Positions 36,549 to 44,877 are shown, numbered from the stretch's first letter. The stretch: 64,000 nucleotides of DNA from an uncultured Bacteroidia bacterium (GCA_938086785.1 CALKCM010000003.1:91104-155103); one strand, 5' to 3'. Translations and numbers: made by a program. The notes: a model not told the origin generated them from the letters alone.

Positions 36549-36556
36549 CAAAAATA
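36549..36556 (-). promoter_or_regulatory. -7 promoter element of the multihaem cytochrome gene
   Basis: TATTTTTG on the minus strand, a perfect TAnnTTTG match, ending eight bases before the ATG at 36540. No -33 TTTG at the right distance. It shows that the cytochrome can be transcribed alone. Confidence 0.5.
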
Positions 36557-36669
36557 TGTTCTTTAGTTGACTTTTTAATGCTTATTCTTTATACATTTTG
36601 GAGCATGTGTTGCTGGTTTTTGGACGGACTTTAAGGAATTAAAGTAAATCTAAAATGTAAAATGCTGAT

Positions 36670-37587
36670 TTACAGGGAGACGGCTGAAAGAGAGATGAAT
36701 TTTCGGGCTCTCTCATGCAGTTCTTCTTCGCTTAGTTGTGCGATGCGTTCGGTGCCAAATTTCTCTACGCAGAAACTGGCGGTTGCACTTCCGTAAACAA
36801 TGGCTTGTTTCATGGTTTCGAAATCGGTGGCGTTTTTGCTTGCCATGTATCCTAAAAATCCACCGGCAAATGAATCTCCGGCTCCGGTTGGATCAAACAC
36901 TTCTTCGAGGGGGAGGGCGGGGCAAAAGAAAATTTCGTCTTCTTGGCCAAATAATAGGGCGCCATGTTCTCCTTTTTTAATGATGAGGGTTTGTGGCCCC
37001 ATTTCGCGAATTTTGGCTGCGGCTTTAACTAAGCTGTATTCTCCGCTGAGCTGTCGTGCTTCTTCGTCGTTAATGGTGAGCACATCTACCATGGTTATTA
37101 CTTCTTTTAAATCGTCTAGTGCTATATCCATCCAAAAGTTCATGGTGTCTAACACGGTTAACTTGGGTTTTTTCTTTAAGCGGTTTAGAGTACTTATTTG
37201 AACGGCGGGAGCCAAGTTGCCTAACATTACATAATCTGGCTGGGCTAAATGTTCGGGAATAATGGGATCGAAATCGCCCAATACGTTTAGTTCGGTGACC
37301 AATGTATCGCGGCTGTTCATATCCAGGTGATATTTTCCGCTCCAGAAGAAGGACTTTTCGCCTTTTTTAATCTGTACACCGCTGGTATCTATTCCGTCGT
37401 TCTTTAGACCGTTCAAGAAATCCATATCGAAATCTTCGCCAACTACGGCTACTAGGCCAATGTCTTTGGTTTGTTTTGCTGCTGCTAATGAAATAAAGCT
37501 GGCGCTGCCGCCTACTATTTTGCCTGTTTTTCCGTATGGAGTTTCTATGGCGTCAAAGGCCATGGATCCTATGATTAAAATACTCAT
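36670..37587 (-). CDS. PfkB-family carbohydrate/nucleoside kinase
   Basis: A 305-residue ribokinase-like kinase. The N-terminal GGSASFISLAAAKQ holds the first PfkB signature and FDPTGAGDSFAGGFLGYMA (from 231) the second, with catalytic base Asp238. LTINDEEARQLSGE is the strand-helix before the nucleotide site. It may phosphorylate a sugar or a nucleoside such as adenosine; the sequence alone does not decide. It sits alone between the cytochrome gene and tRNA-Asn and, like the cytochrome gene, has visibly more G and C than the surrounding DNA. Confidence 0.9.
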   Translation of the reverse strand: MSILIIGSMAFDAIETPYGKTGKIVGGSASFISLAAAKQTKDIGLVAVVGEDFDMDFLNGLKNDGIDTSGVQIKKGEKSFFWSGKYHLDMNSRDTLVTELNVLGDFDPIIPEHLAQPDYVMLGNLAPAVQISTLNRLKKKPKLTVLDTMNFWMDIALDDLKEVITMVDVLTINDEEARQLSGEYSLVKAAAKIREMGPQTLIIKKGEHGALLFGQEDEIFFCPALPLEEVFDPTGAGDSFAGGFLGYMASKNATDFETMKQAIVYGSATASFCVEKFGTERIAQLSEEELHERARKFISLSAVSL

Positions 37588-37619
37588 GTTATTCTTTGCA
37601 AAAAAAAAGAAAAAAAAGG

Positions 37620-37650
37620 TTGAAAAGAAATAAAAACTGGTTTACTTTTG
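37620..37650 (+). promoter_or_regulatory. Promoter of tRNA-Asn
   Basis: TTGA at 37620-37623, 19 bases, then TACTTTTG at 37643-37650. The -7 element is perfect and the spacing ideal. The tRNA begins 24 bases further on. Confidence 0.6.
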
Positions 37651-37674
37651 CACTCCGTTTCGGCGGAGAAAGAT

Positions 37675-37751
37675 TCCTCAATAGCTCAGTTGGTTAGAGC
37701 AACTGACTGTTAATCAGTAGGTCCCTGGTTCGAGTCCAGGTTGGGGAGCCA
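37675..37751 (+). tRNA. tRNA-Asn (anticodon GTT), CCA encoded
   Basis: Acceptor TCCTCAA pairs with TTGGGGA (one G-U pair), the D-arm reads AGCTCAGTTGGTTAGAGC, the anticodon loop CTGTTAA carries GTT, and the T-arm has GGTTCGAGTCC. The 3' CCA is encoded at 37749-37751, unlike tRNA-Gly in this window. A strong terminator follows. Confidence 0.97.
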
Positions 37752-37757
37752 TTTTAG

Positions 37758-37790
37758 ACAGGAGGTCATTTTGACCTCCTGTTTATTTTT
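37758..37790 (+). terminator. Terminator of tRNA-Asn
   Basis: ACAGGAGGTCA pairs perfectly with TGACCTCCTGT around a TTT loop and is followed by TTTATTTTT. Confidence 0.88.
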
Positions 37791-37798
37791 ACTCCTTT

Positions 37799-37960
37799 TT
37801 AAAACCTTGCTGGACAACATAATAGACTCGATCTGTAGAGTGAAAATGATGTTGCAACTCTCAAAATAGTCGAATTTTCTTGTAAGATTCCAGGAGCGCT
37901 TCCAGTTCTCACTCCGAACATATTGTTTTTTCTTAATTTAAATGTATAATTCTTATCCAT
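37799..37960 (-). pseudogene. Remnant of a T9SS-cargo-like gene
   Basis: A short frame on the minus strand whose middle reads KNNMFGVRTGSAPGILQ followed by ENSTILR. This aligns almost residue for residue with KNNIFGLRTGSAAGISQ plus ENSTILR in the full-length protein at 41797-43128, and 24 DNA bases around the ENSTIL part are identical. The similarity fades on both sides, no signal peptide or sorting domain is attached, and the frame stops at 37799. It is best read as a decayed partial copy, lying directly behind the tRNA-Asn terminator. Confidence 0.75.
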
Positions 37961-37976
37961 GATCAAACGTTACTTT

Positions 37977-38112
37977 TTGTAATTGAAATCGTGATTATCC
38001 ATTCGTTGCATTGCAATTTCTTGTAAGTCTGTATTTAAACCTGTGTCATTAGCAAAAGTACTTAGATTAACTCCGTAGATGTTATTCAGCTCTTTTATAC
38101 ATGTGCAAGCTT
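37977..38112 (-). other. Second open fragment, possible gene remnant
   Basis: Downstream of the PP-loop gene the minus strand stays open without a sensible start codon: KELNNIYGVNLSTFANDTG, then LNTDLQEIAMQR and a stop near 37977. NNIYGV resembles the NNIFGL of the cargo family at 41797-43128, so this may be another piece of the same decayed copy, shifted in frame. The link is weak. Together with the remnant at 37799-37960 it fills the otherwise gene-free 37791-38116. Confidence 0.35.
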
Positions 38113-38116
38113 CCTT

Positions 38117-38839
38117 TTATTTCGTAATTGGCAATAAGTCGCAAAACCAAAACCCCATACTGCTGTCCTTTGAATGGTTCTCTTGTGAGGGTTTTCTATA
38201 TTCTTTGTATACGTTCTCGCCTCGTTTAAACTTTACGGGTTCTCTAAAAATGGGTCCATCATAACAAAAGGTATGAAATTCACCATTCTCTCCACAGGGG
38301 TCTACTTCCTTTGGTAAGTCATTGATAAAATTATCATCAATTTCTCTACCAAGAAAGGATTCATCCAATAAATCAGACGTAACGCATAGAACAACCGCTT
38401 TAAAACCCAACTTGATGAATTCTGCAATGATTTCTTTGGTATCTTTTTTCCAAAGAGGGAAATGGCCACGTATTCCATGAAGTTTTAATTGCTCCTCTCG
38501 GTAAGTCCTTAAATCTTCTAAAAAGATATCGCCAAAGCCGCAATCCGTGTATCCTTCAGATTTCAAATTCTTCATGGATAGACTCATTATTTGATTGTAC
38601 TCGTCCATGGTCGTTTCTTCTGGCAGTTCAACTGTGTTTGCCGAAAGCCCTATCGATTTGATTTGCTGATCAAGCAAGTCTCGCCGAAGTCCGTGCATGG
38701 TTACTCGATTGTGATGAGCATTCATGGATGTAAGCAGCTTATCAATAGAATATTTGCCTTCTTTTTGAAGTTGATAAAGCGCTAATGATGCATCCTTCCC
38801 AGAGCTCCAATTAAAATAGGTTTTTCGCTTTTGTATCAT
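38117..38839 (-). CDS. Dph6-like PP-loop ATP pyrophosphatase
   Basis: A 240-residue adenine nucleotide alpha hydrolase of the DUF71/Dph6 group. The PP-loop SSGKDASLAL lies near residue 12. The conserved later blocks are YTDCGFGDIFLEDLRTYREEQL, GIRGHFPLWKKDT and DPCGENGEFHTFCYDGPIF, the last being the Dph6 signature. In eukaryotes Dph6 amidates diphthine; bacteria lack diphthamide, so the bacterial substrate is unknown. The ATG at 38839 replaces a TTG start 12 bases upstream. Downstream lie gene remnants. Confidence 0.88.
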   Translation of the reverse strand: MIQKRKTYFNWSSGKDASLALYQLQKEGKYSIDKLLTSMNAHHNRVTMHGLRRDLLDQQIKSIGLSANTVELPEETTMDEYNQIMSLSMKNLKSEGYTDCGFGDIFLEDLRTYREEQLKLHGIRGHFPLWKKDTKEIIAEFIKLGFKAVVLCVTSDLLDESFLGREIDDNFINDLPKEVDPCGENGEFHTFCYDGPIFREPVKFKRGENVYKEYRKPSQENHSKDSSMGFWFCDLLPITK

Positions 38840-39214
38840 GTTTTTTTGCAATTACGATTAGCTAGAGGGCAAAAATCGCTATTATACAGTCGATTTGATT
38901 AGAAATATAGGTTTTTATTCTGCATTCACTTCAATTTTACTCGTTTTAATGGTCTTAGGTACCTTTATGCAATTTAAGATATAAATATCATAAAATAGTT
39001 GCTAATACTGCCAAGAGATGGTCTTAACGTAATACCTCCATTGTACCTATTTATGAAATTAATTGCTCTTTAATTATTCAGTTAATTGTTTCTTTAGAGT
39101 CATCCATAAAACGTTGACTTAATTTTATTCACTGTCCGATAAAATTCTTTGAATTCAATACTTTTAAGGCAGGTGTAATGTTTTACTTTTACAGGCGATA
39201 AAAGATAAAAAATA
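38840..39214. other. Divergent intergenic region, nothing firm
   Basis: A 375-base AT-rich stretch between the Dph6-like and SDR genes. It contains no frame worth calling and no tRNA or terminator hairpin that I can see. A weak -7-like TACTTTTA lies about 25 bases before the SDR ATG. Confidence 0.5.
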
Positions 39215-40231
39215 ATGAAAAAAGTTTTGTTAACAGGTATATCAGGATATATAGGCCAACATTGTGCTGTTGAATTATTACAGAGTGGCTATGCAGTCAG
39301 AGGCTCAGTAAGGAGTTTAGCTAAAACAGAAGAAGTTATTAAAGGCATTGTAAAAGGCGGTGTAGATTCTACAGAAAACCTTGAATTTTGCGAGTTGGAT
39401 TTATTAAAGGATGAGGGTTGGGACAAAGCCATGGAAGGCTGCGATTATTTATTGCACGTCGCTTCACCCTTCATTACATCTCAACCAAAAAATGAAAATG
39501 ACTTAATTAAACCAGCGGTTGAAGGAACTGCACGCGCATTGATATCAGCAAAAAAGGCTGGTGTCAAAAGAGCAGTACTTACTTCATCCATGGTTTCTAT
39601 GCTGGGCGATGCGAATGGCTCTATAAATGTAAATCAGCGCAGCTGGACCAATACTAAAGCCAAAAATGTATCTGCCTATGCCAAGAGCAAAACCTTAGCA
39701 GAAGAGAGTGCGTGGGACTTTATAAAAAATCAAGAAGGGGAGTCTAAGCTCGAATTGGTTGTGGTAAACCCAGGCCCTGTTTTTGGGCCCACCCTCAATG
39801 GAAACTTATCTGGCGAATCCATGACGATGTTTAAGGATCTCATTACCGGTAATATGCCCATGTTACCCCAAGCAGCTATTAATATATCTGATGTAAGAGA
39901 TATCGCAAAAATCCATGTTCAAGCTATGGAAAATGACCAAGCCAAGGGCCAACGATTTATTGTAGCCACAGAAACCCCTTTTTCATTTCAGGAAATAGCC
40001 CAATTGCTAAAGTCTAATGGATATCCTAAAATTAGCACAAAAGTGGCACCGAATTTTATGTTGAAATTGATGTCTATTTTTAATAGAGATATAAAAGGCA
40101 TACGTGCTTTTATTGGCAATACCTATAGCGGCGATGTGAGTCATACCTTAAAGACATTTGACTGGAAACCCGTCCCTTTTGATAAAACTATTATAGATAC
40201 AGCAGCATCCGTAGAGCAAGCCATGAAATAA
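39215..40231 (+). CDS. Extended SDR family NAD(P)-dependent dehydrogenase
   Basis: A 338-residue Rossmann enzyme close to dihydroflavonol-4-reductase-like proteins. The cofactor motif is TGISGYIGQHCAVELL (residues 8-23), with RGSVR after the second strand favouring NADP. The active site reads TSSMVSM followed by YAKSK (Tyr and Lys of YxxxK). VVVNPGPVFGPTL and ISDVRDIAKIHVQAME are typical later segments. The substrate is probably an aldehyde or ketone; physiological role unknown. The neighbours are unrelated. Confidence 0.9.
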   Translation: MKKVLLTGISGYIGQHCAVELLQSGYAVRGSVRSLAKTEEVIKGIVKGGVDSTENLEFCELDLLKDEGWDKAMEGCDYLLHVASPFITSQPKNENDLIKPAVEGTARALISAKKAGVKRAVLTSSMVSMLGDANGSINVNQRSWTNTKAKNVSAYAKSKTLAEESAWDFIKNQEGESKLELVVVNPGPVFGPTLNGNLSGESMTMFKDLITGNMPMLPQAAINISDVRDIAKIHVQAMENDQAKGQRFIVATETPFSFQEIAQLLKSNGYPKISTKVAPNFMLKLMSIFNRDIKGIRAFIGNTYSGDVSHTLKTFDWKPVPFDKTIIDTAASVEQAMK

Positions 40232-40402
40232 TGCGTTTTTTATAGAACCGATTCATTCGATTTTCTGTTCTTCTCATCTATTCAACTTCGTTTGTCTTAA
40301 CGGCTAGATGGAAAATGTCATCTTTATGTAGTCTTTTGCCACTAAAACGCATTTAAGGCGCAGACCTTCTTCAAAATCTAAACTTTTATAGGGAGATATG
40401 AT

Positions 40403-40410
40403 TAGATTTG
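40403..40410 (+). promoter_or_regulatory. -7 promoter element of the CTG-start secreted protein gene
   Basis: TAGATTTG, a perfect TAnnTTTG match, ending five bases before the CTG at 40416. This spacing equals that of leaderless genes elsewhere in the window and supports the CTG as the start or as a mutated ATG. Confidence 0.5.
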
Positions 40411-40415
40411 GTTAA

Positions 40416-41654
40416 CTGAAAAATCACCTAATCATATTAACCCTCTATTCGTTTTCAATTTCTCTGGTTTCGCAGACGAGAGCGTCGTTGATCCCAGAGC
40501 CAGATTTAGCATATATTCAATCAAAGAGGCATCCCTCAGGCGCTGCAGATGCAGCCAGCCAAAGCTCATGGTATGAAACCACAGAGATTATAAGACACAC
40601 TTATCAAAAAGGAGTCTACAGACATCAACTATTATTTCCTGACACCAATGCTCTCTTTGTTATTCCTTTTACAGGAGGAACCAAAGCCTCACCTATTGTA
40701 AATACTTCCTTTGGCAGTGTCTTTGACCCCAGAAGTCGTCTATTTGAAATTCATGATATGGGCAAATTATCGCGTTGGAATACGTATTTAGTCGATTCCA
40801 TTTGGATCTTTTTTCAGTATTTTAGATTTAATACGGATACTGCTATGGTAGATACCTTGGTGCTAAGTACCTTTAATAAAGCAGCCATGCAAAAAGGGTT
40901 TCCCAGTGAATATGCCGGTGCTGTAAATTACAATAGTAGCACAAATACTGTCTTTGGTAGCGGGGTGAAAACGGTAAAAATACCATTAACCAAAGAAATG
41001 GAAACTCAGGAGGGAAATAGCATGGCTATACCTGTAAGCCACACTATTGCCGGTGGAGCTCCCGGAGAAAATTGGTTTGGTACGGCTGTTTCCTATAAAC
41101 CAGCATATCATAATTACCCATTAAATGCCCCCTTTGATACGGTAGCAGACTTTACCCAAGTCAACCAAAATAAAAGCTCCTATGTAAACGCCTTTCGTTT
41201 ATTGACTTACTTAGATGAATCTAAATTTGTAGAAAGCGCGGATATTCCTCCCTTAAATCAATTTGGTTATCGAATATTAAACCATGGCATTGTGGCCTCA
41301 AAAGAGCAGCGGTATCGTTTACTGGCCTCAGATGGAACCCTTGTGGATTATTACTATCCCAGTTTTTACAGCAGCCATCACTTATTTCCTGTAGTTGATG
41401 TTCACATCAGTGCAAATAATTTATCTCGCACATCTAAATCTTCCTTTTTTATTAAAGAAGCCATGCAAAGAGGAGAGTATTTGACTTTTAACGATAAACT
41501 CTCCGAGCTTCAACTTATATCCCTATCAGGTCAGACTCTTTTTAATCTAAAAAATGTATCTAAACTAAATTCAACAGATATTAAAGAAGGCTTGTACCTC
41601 TTAAGGGGAAAATACCAAGGAGCATATTTCAGTTCAAAGCTGTTGATTTATTAA
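40416..41654 (+). CDS. Secreted T9SS-cargo-like protein with CTG (or lost ATG) start
   Basis: The frame is open from a stop at 40413 to 41654. The first conventional alternative start, a TTG at 40488, would leave no signal peptide. Reading from the CTG at 40416 gives 412 residues beginning (M)KNHLIILTLYSFSISLVSQ, a good signal peptide, five bases after a perfect -7 element. The body is a diverged paralogue of the protein at 41797-43128: YLVDSIWIFFQYFRF matches YMVDSIEFLKFYIR, and VKTVKIPL matches VKTIKVPL. The end (LQLISLSGQTLFNL then DIKEGLYLLRGKYQGAYFSSK) is a shortened type A sorting domain lacking the YPNP segment. Function unknown. Confidence 0.7.
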   Translation: MKNHLIILTLYSFSISLVSQTRASLIPEPDLAYIQSKRHPSGAADAASQSSWYETTEIIRHTYQKGVYRHQLLFPDTNALFVIPFTGGTKASPIVNTSFGSVFDPRSRLFEIHDMGKLSRWNTYLVDSIWIFFQYFRFNTDTAMVDTLVLSTFNKAAMQKGFPSEYAGAVNYNSSTNTVFGSGVKTVKIPLTKEMETQEGNSMAIPVSHTIAGGAPGENWFGTAVSYKPAYHNYPLNAPFDTVADFTQVNQNKSSYVNAFRLLTYLDESKFVESADIPPLNQFGYRILNHGIVASKEQRYRLLASDGTLVDYYYPSFYSSHHLFPVVDVHISANNLSRTSKSSFFIKEAMQRGEYLTFNDKLSELQLISLSGQTLFNLKNVSKLNSTDIKEGLYLLRGKYQGAYFSSKLLIY

Positions 41655-41743
41655 TCTTGGCTGGCCCTTTCTCATGGTTTCTGATTTATAAGAATAACGC
41701 TCATGGGGTAGGATTAAAAGCCTATGTTAAAAGTATAGCACAT

Positions 41744-41776
41744 AAAAAAAGGGTTCGTCTTACAGACGAACCCTTT
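41744..41776. terminator. Terminator between the two secreted paralogues
   Basis: AAAGGGTTCGTCT pairs with AGACGAACCCTTT across a TAC loop; a run of seven A (T on the minus strand) makes it strongest for the gene at 41797-43128, 20 bases from its stop. Confidence 0.85.
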
Positions 41777-41796
41777 CGTATATTCTTTTAAATGAC

Positions 41797-43128
41797 TTAC
41801 TTAGAAATCATTAATTTAGTACTTGCTTTTGCACCATTAGCTTCAACATTTACAAAGTAGATACCAGCCATTAAGTTACTTACTGGAACAACAATAGTAT
41901 TGTTTCCTGCAGAGACTTCTCTGGTCATGCTTTGCGCAACTCTTCCATTGATATCAGTAATTGTAACAATAGCTGCTCCTGCACGTAAAGAAGCAAAGCT
42001 TACGTTGGCATCTGTTCCTGCATTAGATGGATTAGGATATACTTTAATGCCGCTCAACTCATCTAAAGGATTTGAAGAAACAGAGGTACTTGTAATTTTA
42101 ATGGAATTATTCCATTGCTGCGCACCTTCATAAGCATTTCCCGCAATGTACGATTTCCAACCACTACTTTCTTGTCCAAATCTCAACCAACTAAATGTAA
42201 AAATGGAATTATTGTATCTCAAAATAGTCGAATTTTCTTGAGAGATTCCAGCAGCGCTTCCTGTTCTTAATCCAAAAATATTATTTTTCTTATAAATTTC
42301 ACCTGCAGCTAAGGATATATTCATCATTGTATCCCCTTCCGAAACGGGTACCATTTGCTTAAAGTGTACGGTATATGCAAAAATATTTGAACGAGCATCA
42401 GTACCAGTTGCATTCACTTGAATGCCAACGGGTAGGTCAACCAATGAACCAATAAAACCAGTTTGGGCTCCAGCATAGTTTACAGAGTCTGCATCTTCAG
42501 CTCTCAGTGGAACTTTAATTGTTTTAACAGCTTTGCTATTTTCCATTGTAGTGTAATTAAGGGCATCTCTGTTTGGGTAAGCCAAAACATTTATACCTGT
42601 GGTAACTACAAGTCCTGCTCTTCCGATACCCTCATTAGGTGTAGTGAAGTACTGAACAACCATGGTGTCTACCACCTCAGTCATTACTCCACCAACCATT
42701 GTTGAATCTAGATTTCGAATGTAAAATTTAAGGAATTCAATACTATCCACCATGTAGTTGTTGTGTTGACTCAATAAAGGACTTAAACCAAGATATGTGC
42801 TATCCTTAGGGTCAAAACTCTGGCCCACTACTTGTGTACCAATAGATAATAATTGATCATCATGGAAGACCCATCTTGCATTGGTGTCAAAACTCAAGAA
42901 ACGCACAGTGTAAGATAGAGCACCCGCTACATTTTGCTCAAAAGCGTTGGCATAATTGTACCATTCACTCACTGTTAAGGCTGAAGGATCGGAGGCAAAT
43001 TTAGCATCCACCATGTCTAGCGTGCTTTGGTCAATTTTTAATTCAGGAATATCTGCACTTGGAATACCTTGTGCAAAAGCTGCACTAGAAATGGCCATCG
43101 CAGATAAAAGGTGTACTAATTTTTTCAT
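41797..43128 (-). CDS. Secreted protein with T9SS type A sorting domain
   Basis: A 443-residue exported protein. The ATG at 43128 gives signal peptide MKKLVHLLSAMAISSAAFAQ; the frame also extends upstream to a GTG at 43152, which is less likely. The C-terminal 80 residues are a classical sorting domain: IKVYPNPSNAGTDANVSF, ITDINGRVAQSM, VSNLMAGIYFVNVE and ASTKLMIS. The middle is unassigned beta-rich sequence with several VDT and VDS motifs. It has a diverged paralogue tail-to-tail at 40416-41654 and a decayed fragment at 37799-37960. The cargo would be exported through the outer membrane and processed by a PorU-type sortase such as the one encoded at 21059-26191 or its genomic partner. Confidence 0.88.
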   Translation of the reverse strand: MKKLVHLLSAMAISSAAFAQGIPSADIPELKIDQSTLDMVDAKFASDPSALTVSEWYNYANAFEQNVAGALSYTVRFLSFDTNARWVFHDDQLLSIGTQVVGQSFDPKDSTYLGLSPLLSQHNNYMVDSIEFLKFYIRNLDSTMVGGVMTEVVDTMVVQYFTTPNEGIGRAGLVVTTGINVLAYPNRDALNYTTMENSKAVKTIKVPLRAEDADSVNYAGAQTGFIGSLVDLPVGIQVNATGTDARSNIFAYTVHFKQMVPVSEGDTMMNISLAAGEIYKKNNIFGLRTGSAAGISQENSTILRYNNSIFTFSWLRFGQESSGWKSYIAGNAYEGAQQWNNSIKITSTSVSSNPLDELSGIKVYPNPSNAGTDANVSFASLRAGAAIVTITDINGRVAQSMTREVSAGNNTIVVPVSNLMAGIYFVNVEANGAKASTKLMISK

Positions 43129-43237
43129 TTTTAATATATTTATCTTTGCCACAAAGAAAGCTATCCTGCCTTAAAAATAAAAGTATTTCCGGCAACAATT
43201 GCAGAATAATGGCATATTTCAAACGTTAAAGAGTCAA

Positions 43238-44296
43238 TTAGGTGACATTTACTCTCCATTCATGAATATCTGCTCTGGAACCTATACGAATTTCTAAGAG
43301 ATGTTGCTTAATCTTTTCTGATATTTTATTCGGTCCATCTGCTGAAACTGCAAACCGTTCGCCTTTAAAACCAAATTCATCAATATTTAATATAGCTGCT
43401 GCTGTTCCCGAAATGAAAATTTCATCCAACGTTCCATTTTTTTGCGCTTCAACCAATTCGTCTACGCTAATTTTACGTTCCTCTACATCAAGTCCCATAT
43501 CCTTGGCAATTTGTATAACACTGTCTCTCGTTATGCCCTGTAAAAGCGTGTCTGATTTTTCGGGAGTCACTATTTTTCCGTTGAGCACCAAGAAAATATT
43601 AGTGGTTCCGGTTTCTTCCAAATATCTATGTTCAATGGCATCGGTCCATAGGATTTGATCAAACCCTTCACTTTGAGCTATAGCCGTTGGTTTTAGTGCG
43701 GCTGCATAGTTGCCCGCACATTTGGCATAACCCGTACCGCCTCTTACTGCACGCGAGTAATCTTCTTCAATTTTAACCTTTAAGGCTTTATTGTAATACG
43801 GGCCAACGGGGCAACAGAAGATACAAAAGGTATAGTTATCCGATGGTTTAACGCCGATGTATGCATCGGTTGCAAACATGTAGGGCCTTATGTATAAGGC
43901 ACTATTGGGCACATTTGGAACCCATTTGGAATCTATTTCAATAAGTTTTGTTAAACCATCCATAAAAACATCTTCTGGAAAAGAGGGCATCATCATCCGT
44001 TCTGCAGAAACATTTAACCGTCGGGCATTGTCTCTGGGTCTAAATAAAGAAATCTCACCTTTTTCGTTAGAGAATGCTTTCATTCCTTCAAAAATGGCTT
44101 GTCCGTAATGCAGCGCGCTGGTGGCTGGATTTAATTGAAAGGCTTCAAAAGATTGGATGCGGGCGTTCTTCCAAACTCCGTCTTCAAAGTCACAAACAAA
44201 CATATGGTCTGTATAAATTTTACCGAACGCGATGTTATTTTGATCGAACGTTGAAATTCTGCTGGCCGTATTTTTGGTAATTGAAATTGGAATCAT
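43238..44296 (-). CDS. ilvE: Branched-chain amino acid aminotransferase
   Basis: PLP enzyme of the class IV fold that interconverts Leu, Ile and Val with their 2-oxo acids. The ATG at 44296 gives 352 residues; the longer frame would run into the divergent gene. PLP Lys192 sits in GGTGYAKCAGNYAAAL. LHYGQAIFEGMKAF, FRPRDNARRLNVSAERM, EETGTTNIFLVLNGKIVTP and LLQGITRDSVI are further family blocks. A perfect -7 element ends nine bases before the ATG and abuts a -7-like element in the opposite direction. Confidence 0.96.
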   Translation of the reverse strand: MIPISITKNTASRISTFDQNNIAFGKIYTDHMFVCDFEDGVWKNARIQSFEAFQLNPATSALHYGQAIFEGMKAFSNEKGEISLFRPRDNARRLNVSAERMMMPSFPEDVFMDGLTKLIEIDSKWVPNVPNSALYIRPYMFATDAYIGVKPSDNYTFCIFCCPVGPYYNKALKVKIEEDYSRAVRGGTGYAKCAGNYAAALKPTAIAQSEGFDQILWTDAIEHRYLEETGTTNIFLVLNGKIVTPEKSDTLLQGITRDSVIQIAKDMGLDVEERKISVDELVEAQKNGTLDEIFISGTAAAILNIDEFGFKGERFAVSADGPNKISEKIKQHLLEIRIGSRADIHEWRVNVT

Positions 44297-44297
44297 G

Positions 44298-44313
44298 TAC
44301 TTTCGCAAAAGTA
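44298..44313. promoter_or_regulatory. Face-to-face -7 elements of ilvE and the divergent gene
   Basis: TACTTTTG on the minus strand (44313-44306) for ilvE and TACTTTCG on the plus strand (44298-44305, one mismatch) for the gene at 44333 abut each other, so the 16 bases form an imperfect palindrome. RNA polymerase could occupy only one direction at a time. Confidence 0.4.
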
Positions 44314-44332
44314 ATTCTTTCGAAAATAAATC

Positions 44333-44827
44333 ATGGCAGATGTTGAAAATAAAATCTTGAGTTCCTCGGCCGAAGTATTCAATGCATTGCCGGATGGAGT
44401 TTGGGCTATTCCTGCAGATAGTTCTGTTCCAGTGGGAGTAGAGGGTTCTTATAAAGCTCATTTTTTAATTGCTCTGGATAGCGATGCTGGTGCCTTATGG
44501 AACTTAAAAGCTTTTAAGGAATTGAGAAAATTAATTCAGTCCATGAAAATTAAACGAAAGGCTTTACGTGCCGAGGAGGTGGGTTTCATAAATTTAAAAG
44601 ACCATTCCTTTGAGCACTTGGCCCAGTTGATTGATTACACTAAGCCTGAATATTTGATGCTTTTTAGTGCTTCTTGGCCTTTTAAAGAGGTAGAAATAAG
44701 GAAGCATGAAACACAAAAAGTGGGCTCCTTGAATGTTCTTCGACTGCCCGCCTTGGATGAGATTAAGCAAAATATAGATAATAAGCAAAAGACATGGAAT
44801 AGCATAAAACGTTATTTGGATATGTAA
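44333..44827 (+). CDS. Conserved-looking soluble protein, function unknown
   Basis: A 164-residue protein without signal peptide or membrane helix. It reads as a mixed alpha/beta domain: VWAIPADSSVPVG, then HFLIALDSDAGALWNLKAFKELRKLIQSM, a strand YLMLFSASWPF and a helical tail. I do not recognise a family. A role as a replication or polymerase accessory subunit crossed my mind from its size and fold but has no motif support. It is divergent from ilvE, and the gene for the large T9SS type B protein follows 50 bases later with its own promoter. Confidence 0.7.
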   Translation: MADVENKILSSSAEVFNALPDGVWAIPADSSVPVGVEGSYKAHFLIALDSDAGALWNLKAFKELRKLIQSMKIKRKALRAEEVGFINLKDHSFEHLAQLIDYTKPEYLMLFSASWPFKEVEIRKHETQKVGSLNVLRLPALDEIKQNIDNKQKTWNSIKRYLDM

Positions 44828-44866
44828 AAGTGCGTTATTTTATTTTAAATTGTTCTTAAAATAGCG

Positions 44867-44874
44867 TATTTTTG
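44867..44874 (+). promoter_or_regulatory. -7 promoter element of the T9SS type B protein gene
   Basis: TATTTTTG, a perfect TAnnTTTG match; a TTTA lies 19 bases upstream. The ATG at 44878 follows only three bases later, so the message should be leaderless. Confidence 0.55.
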
Positions 44875-44877
44875 AGT

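Noticed and set aside
34006..37587. Horizontal transfer of the cytochrome and kinase genes
   Set aside because: The DNA looks richer in G and C, but composition was not computed and no mobile element or boundary repeats were seen.
37675..37751. tRNA-Asn as a proven integration site
   Set aside because: Remnants lie behind it, but no integrase gene and no repeat of the tRNA 3' end were found in the following DNA.
44297..44461. N-terminal extension of ilvE
   Set aside because: It would run antisense into the gene at 44333 and cross the promoter; the conserved protein starts at the ATG at 44296.
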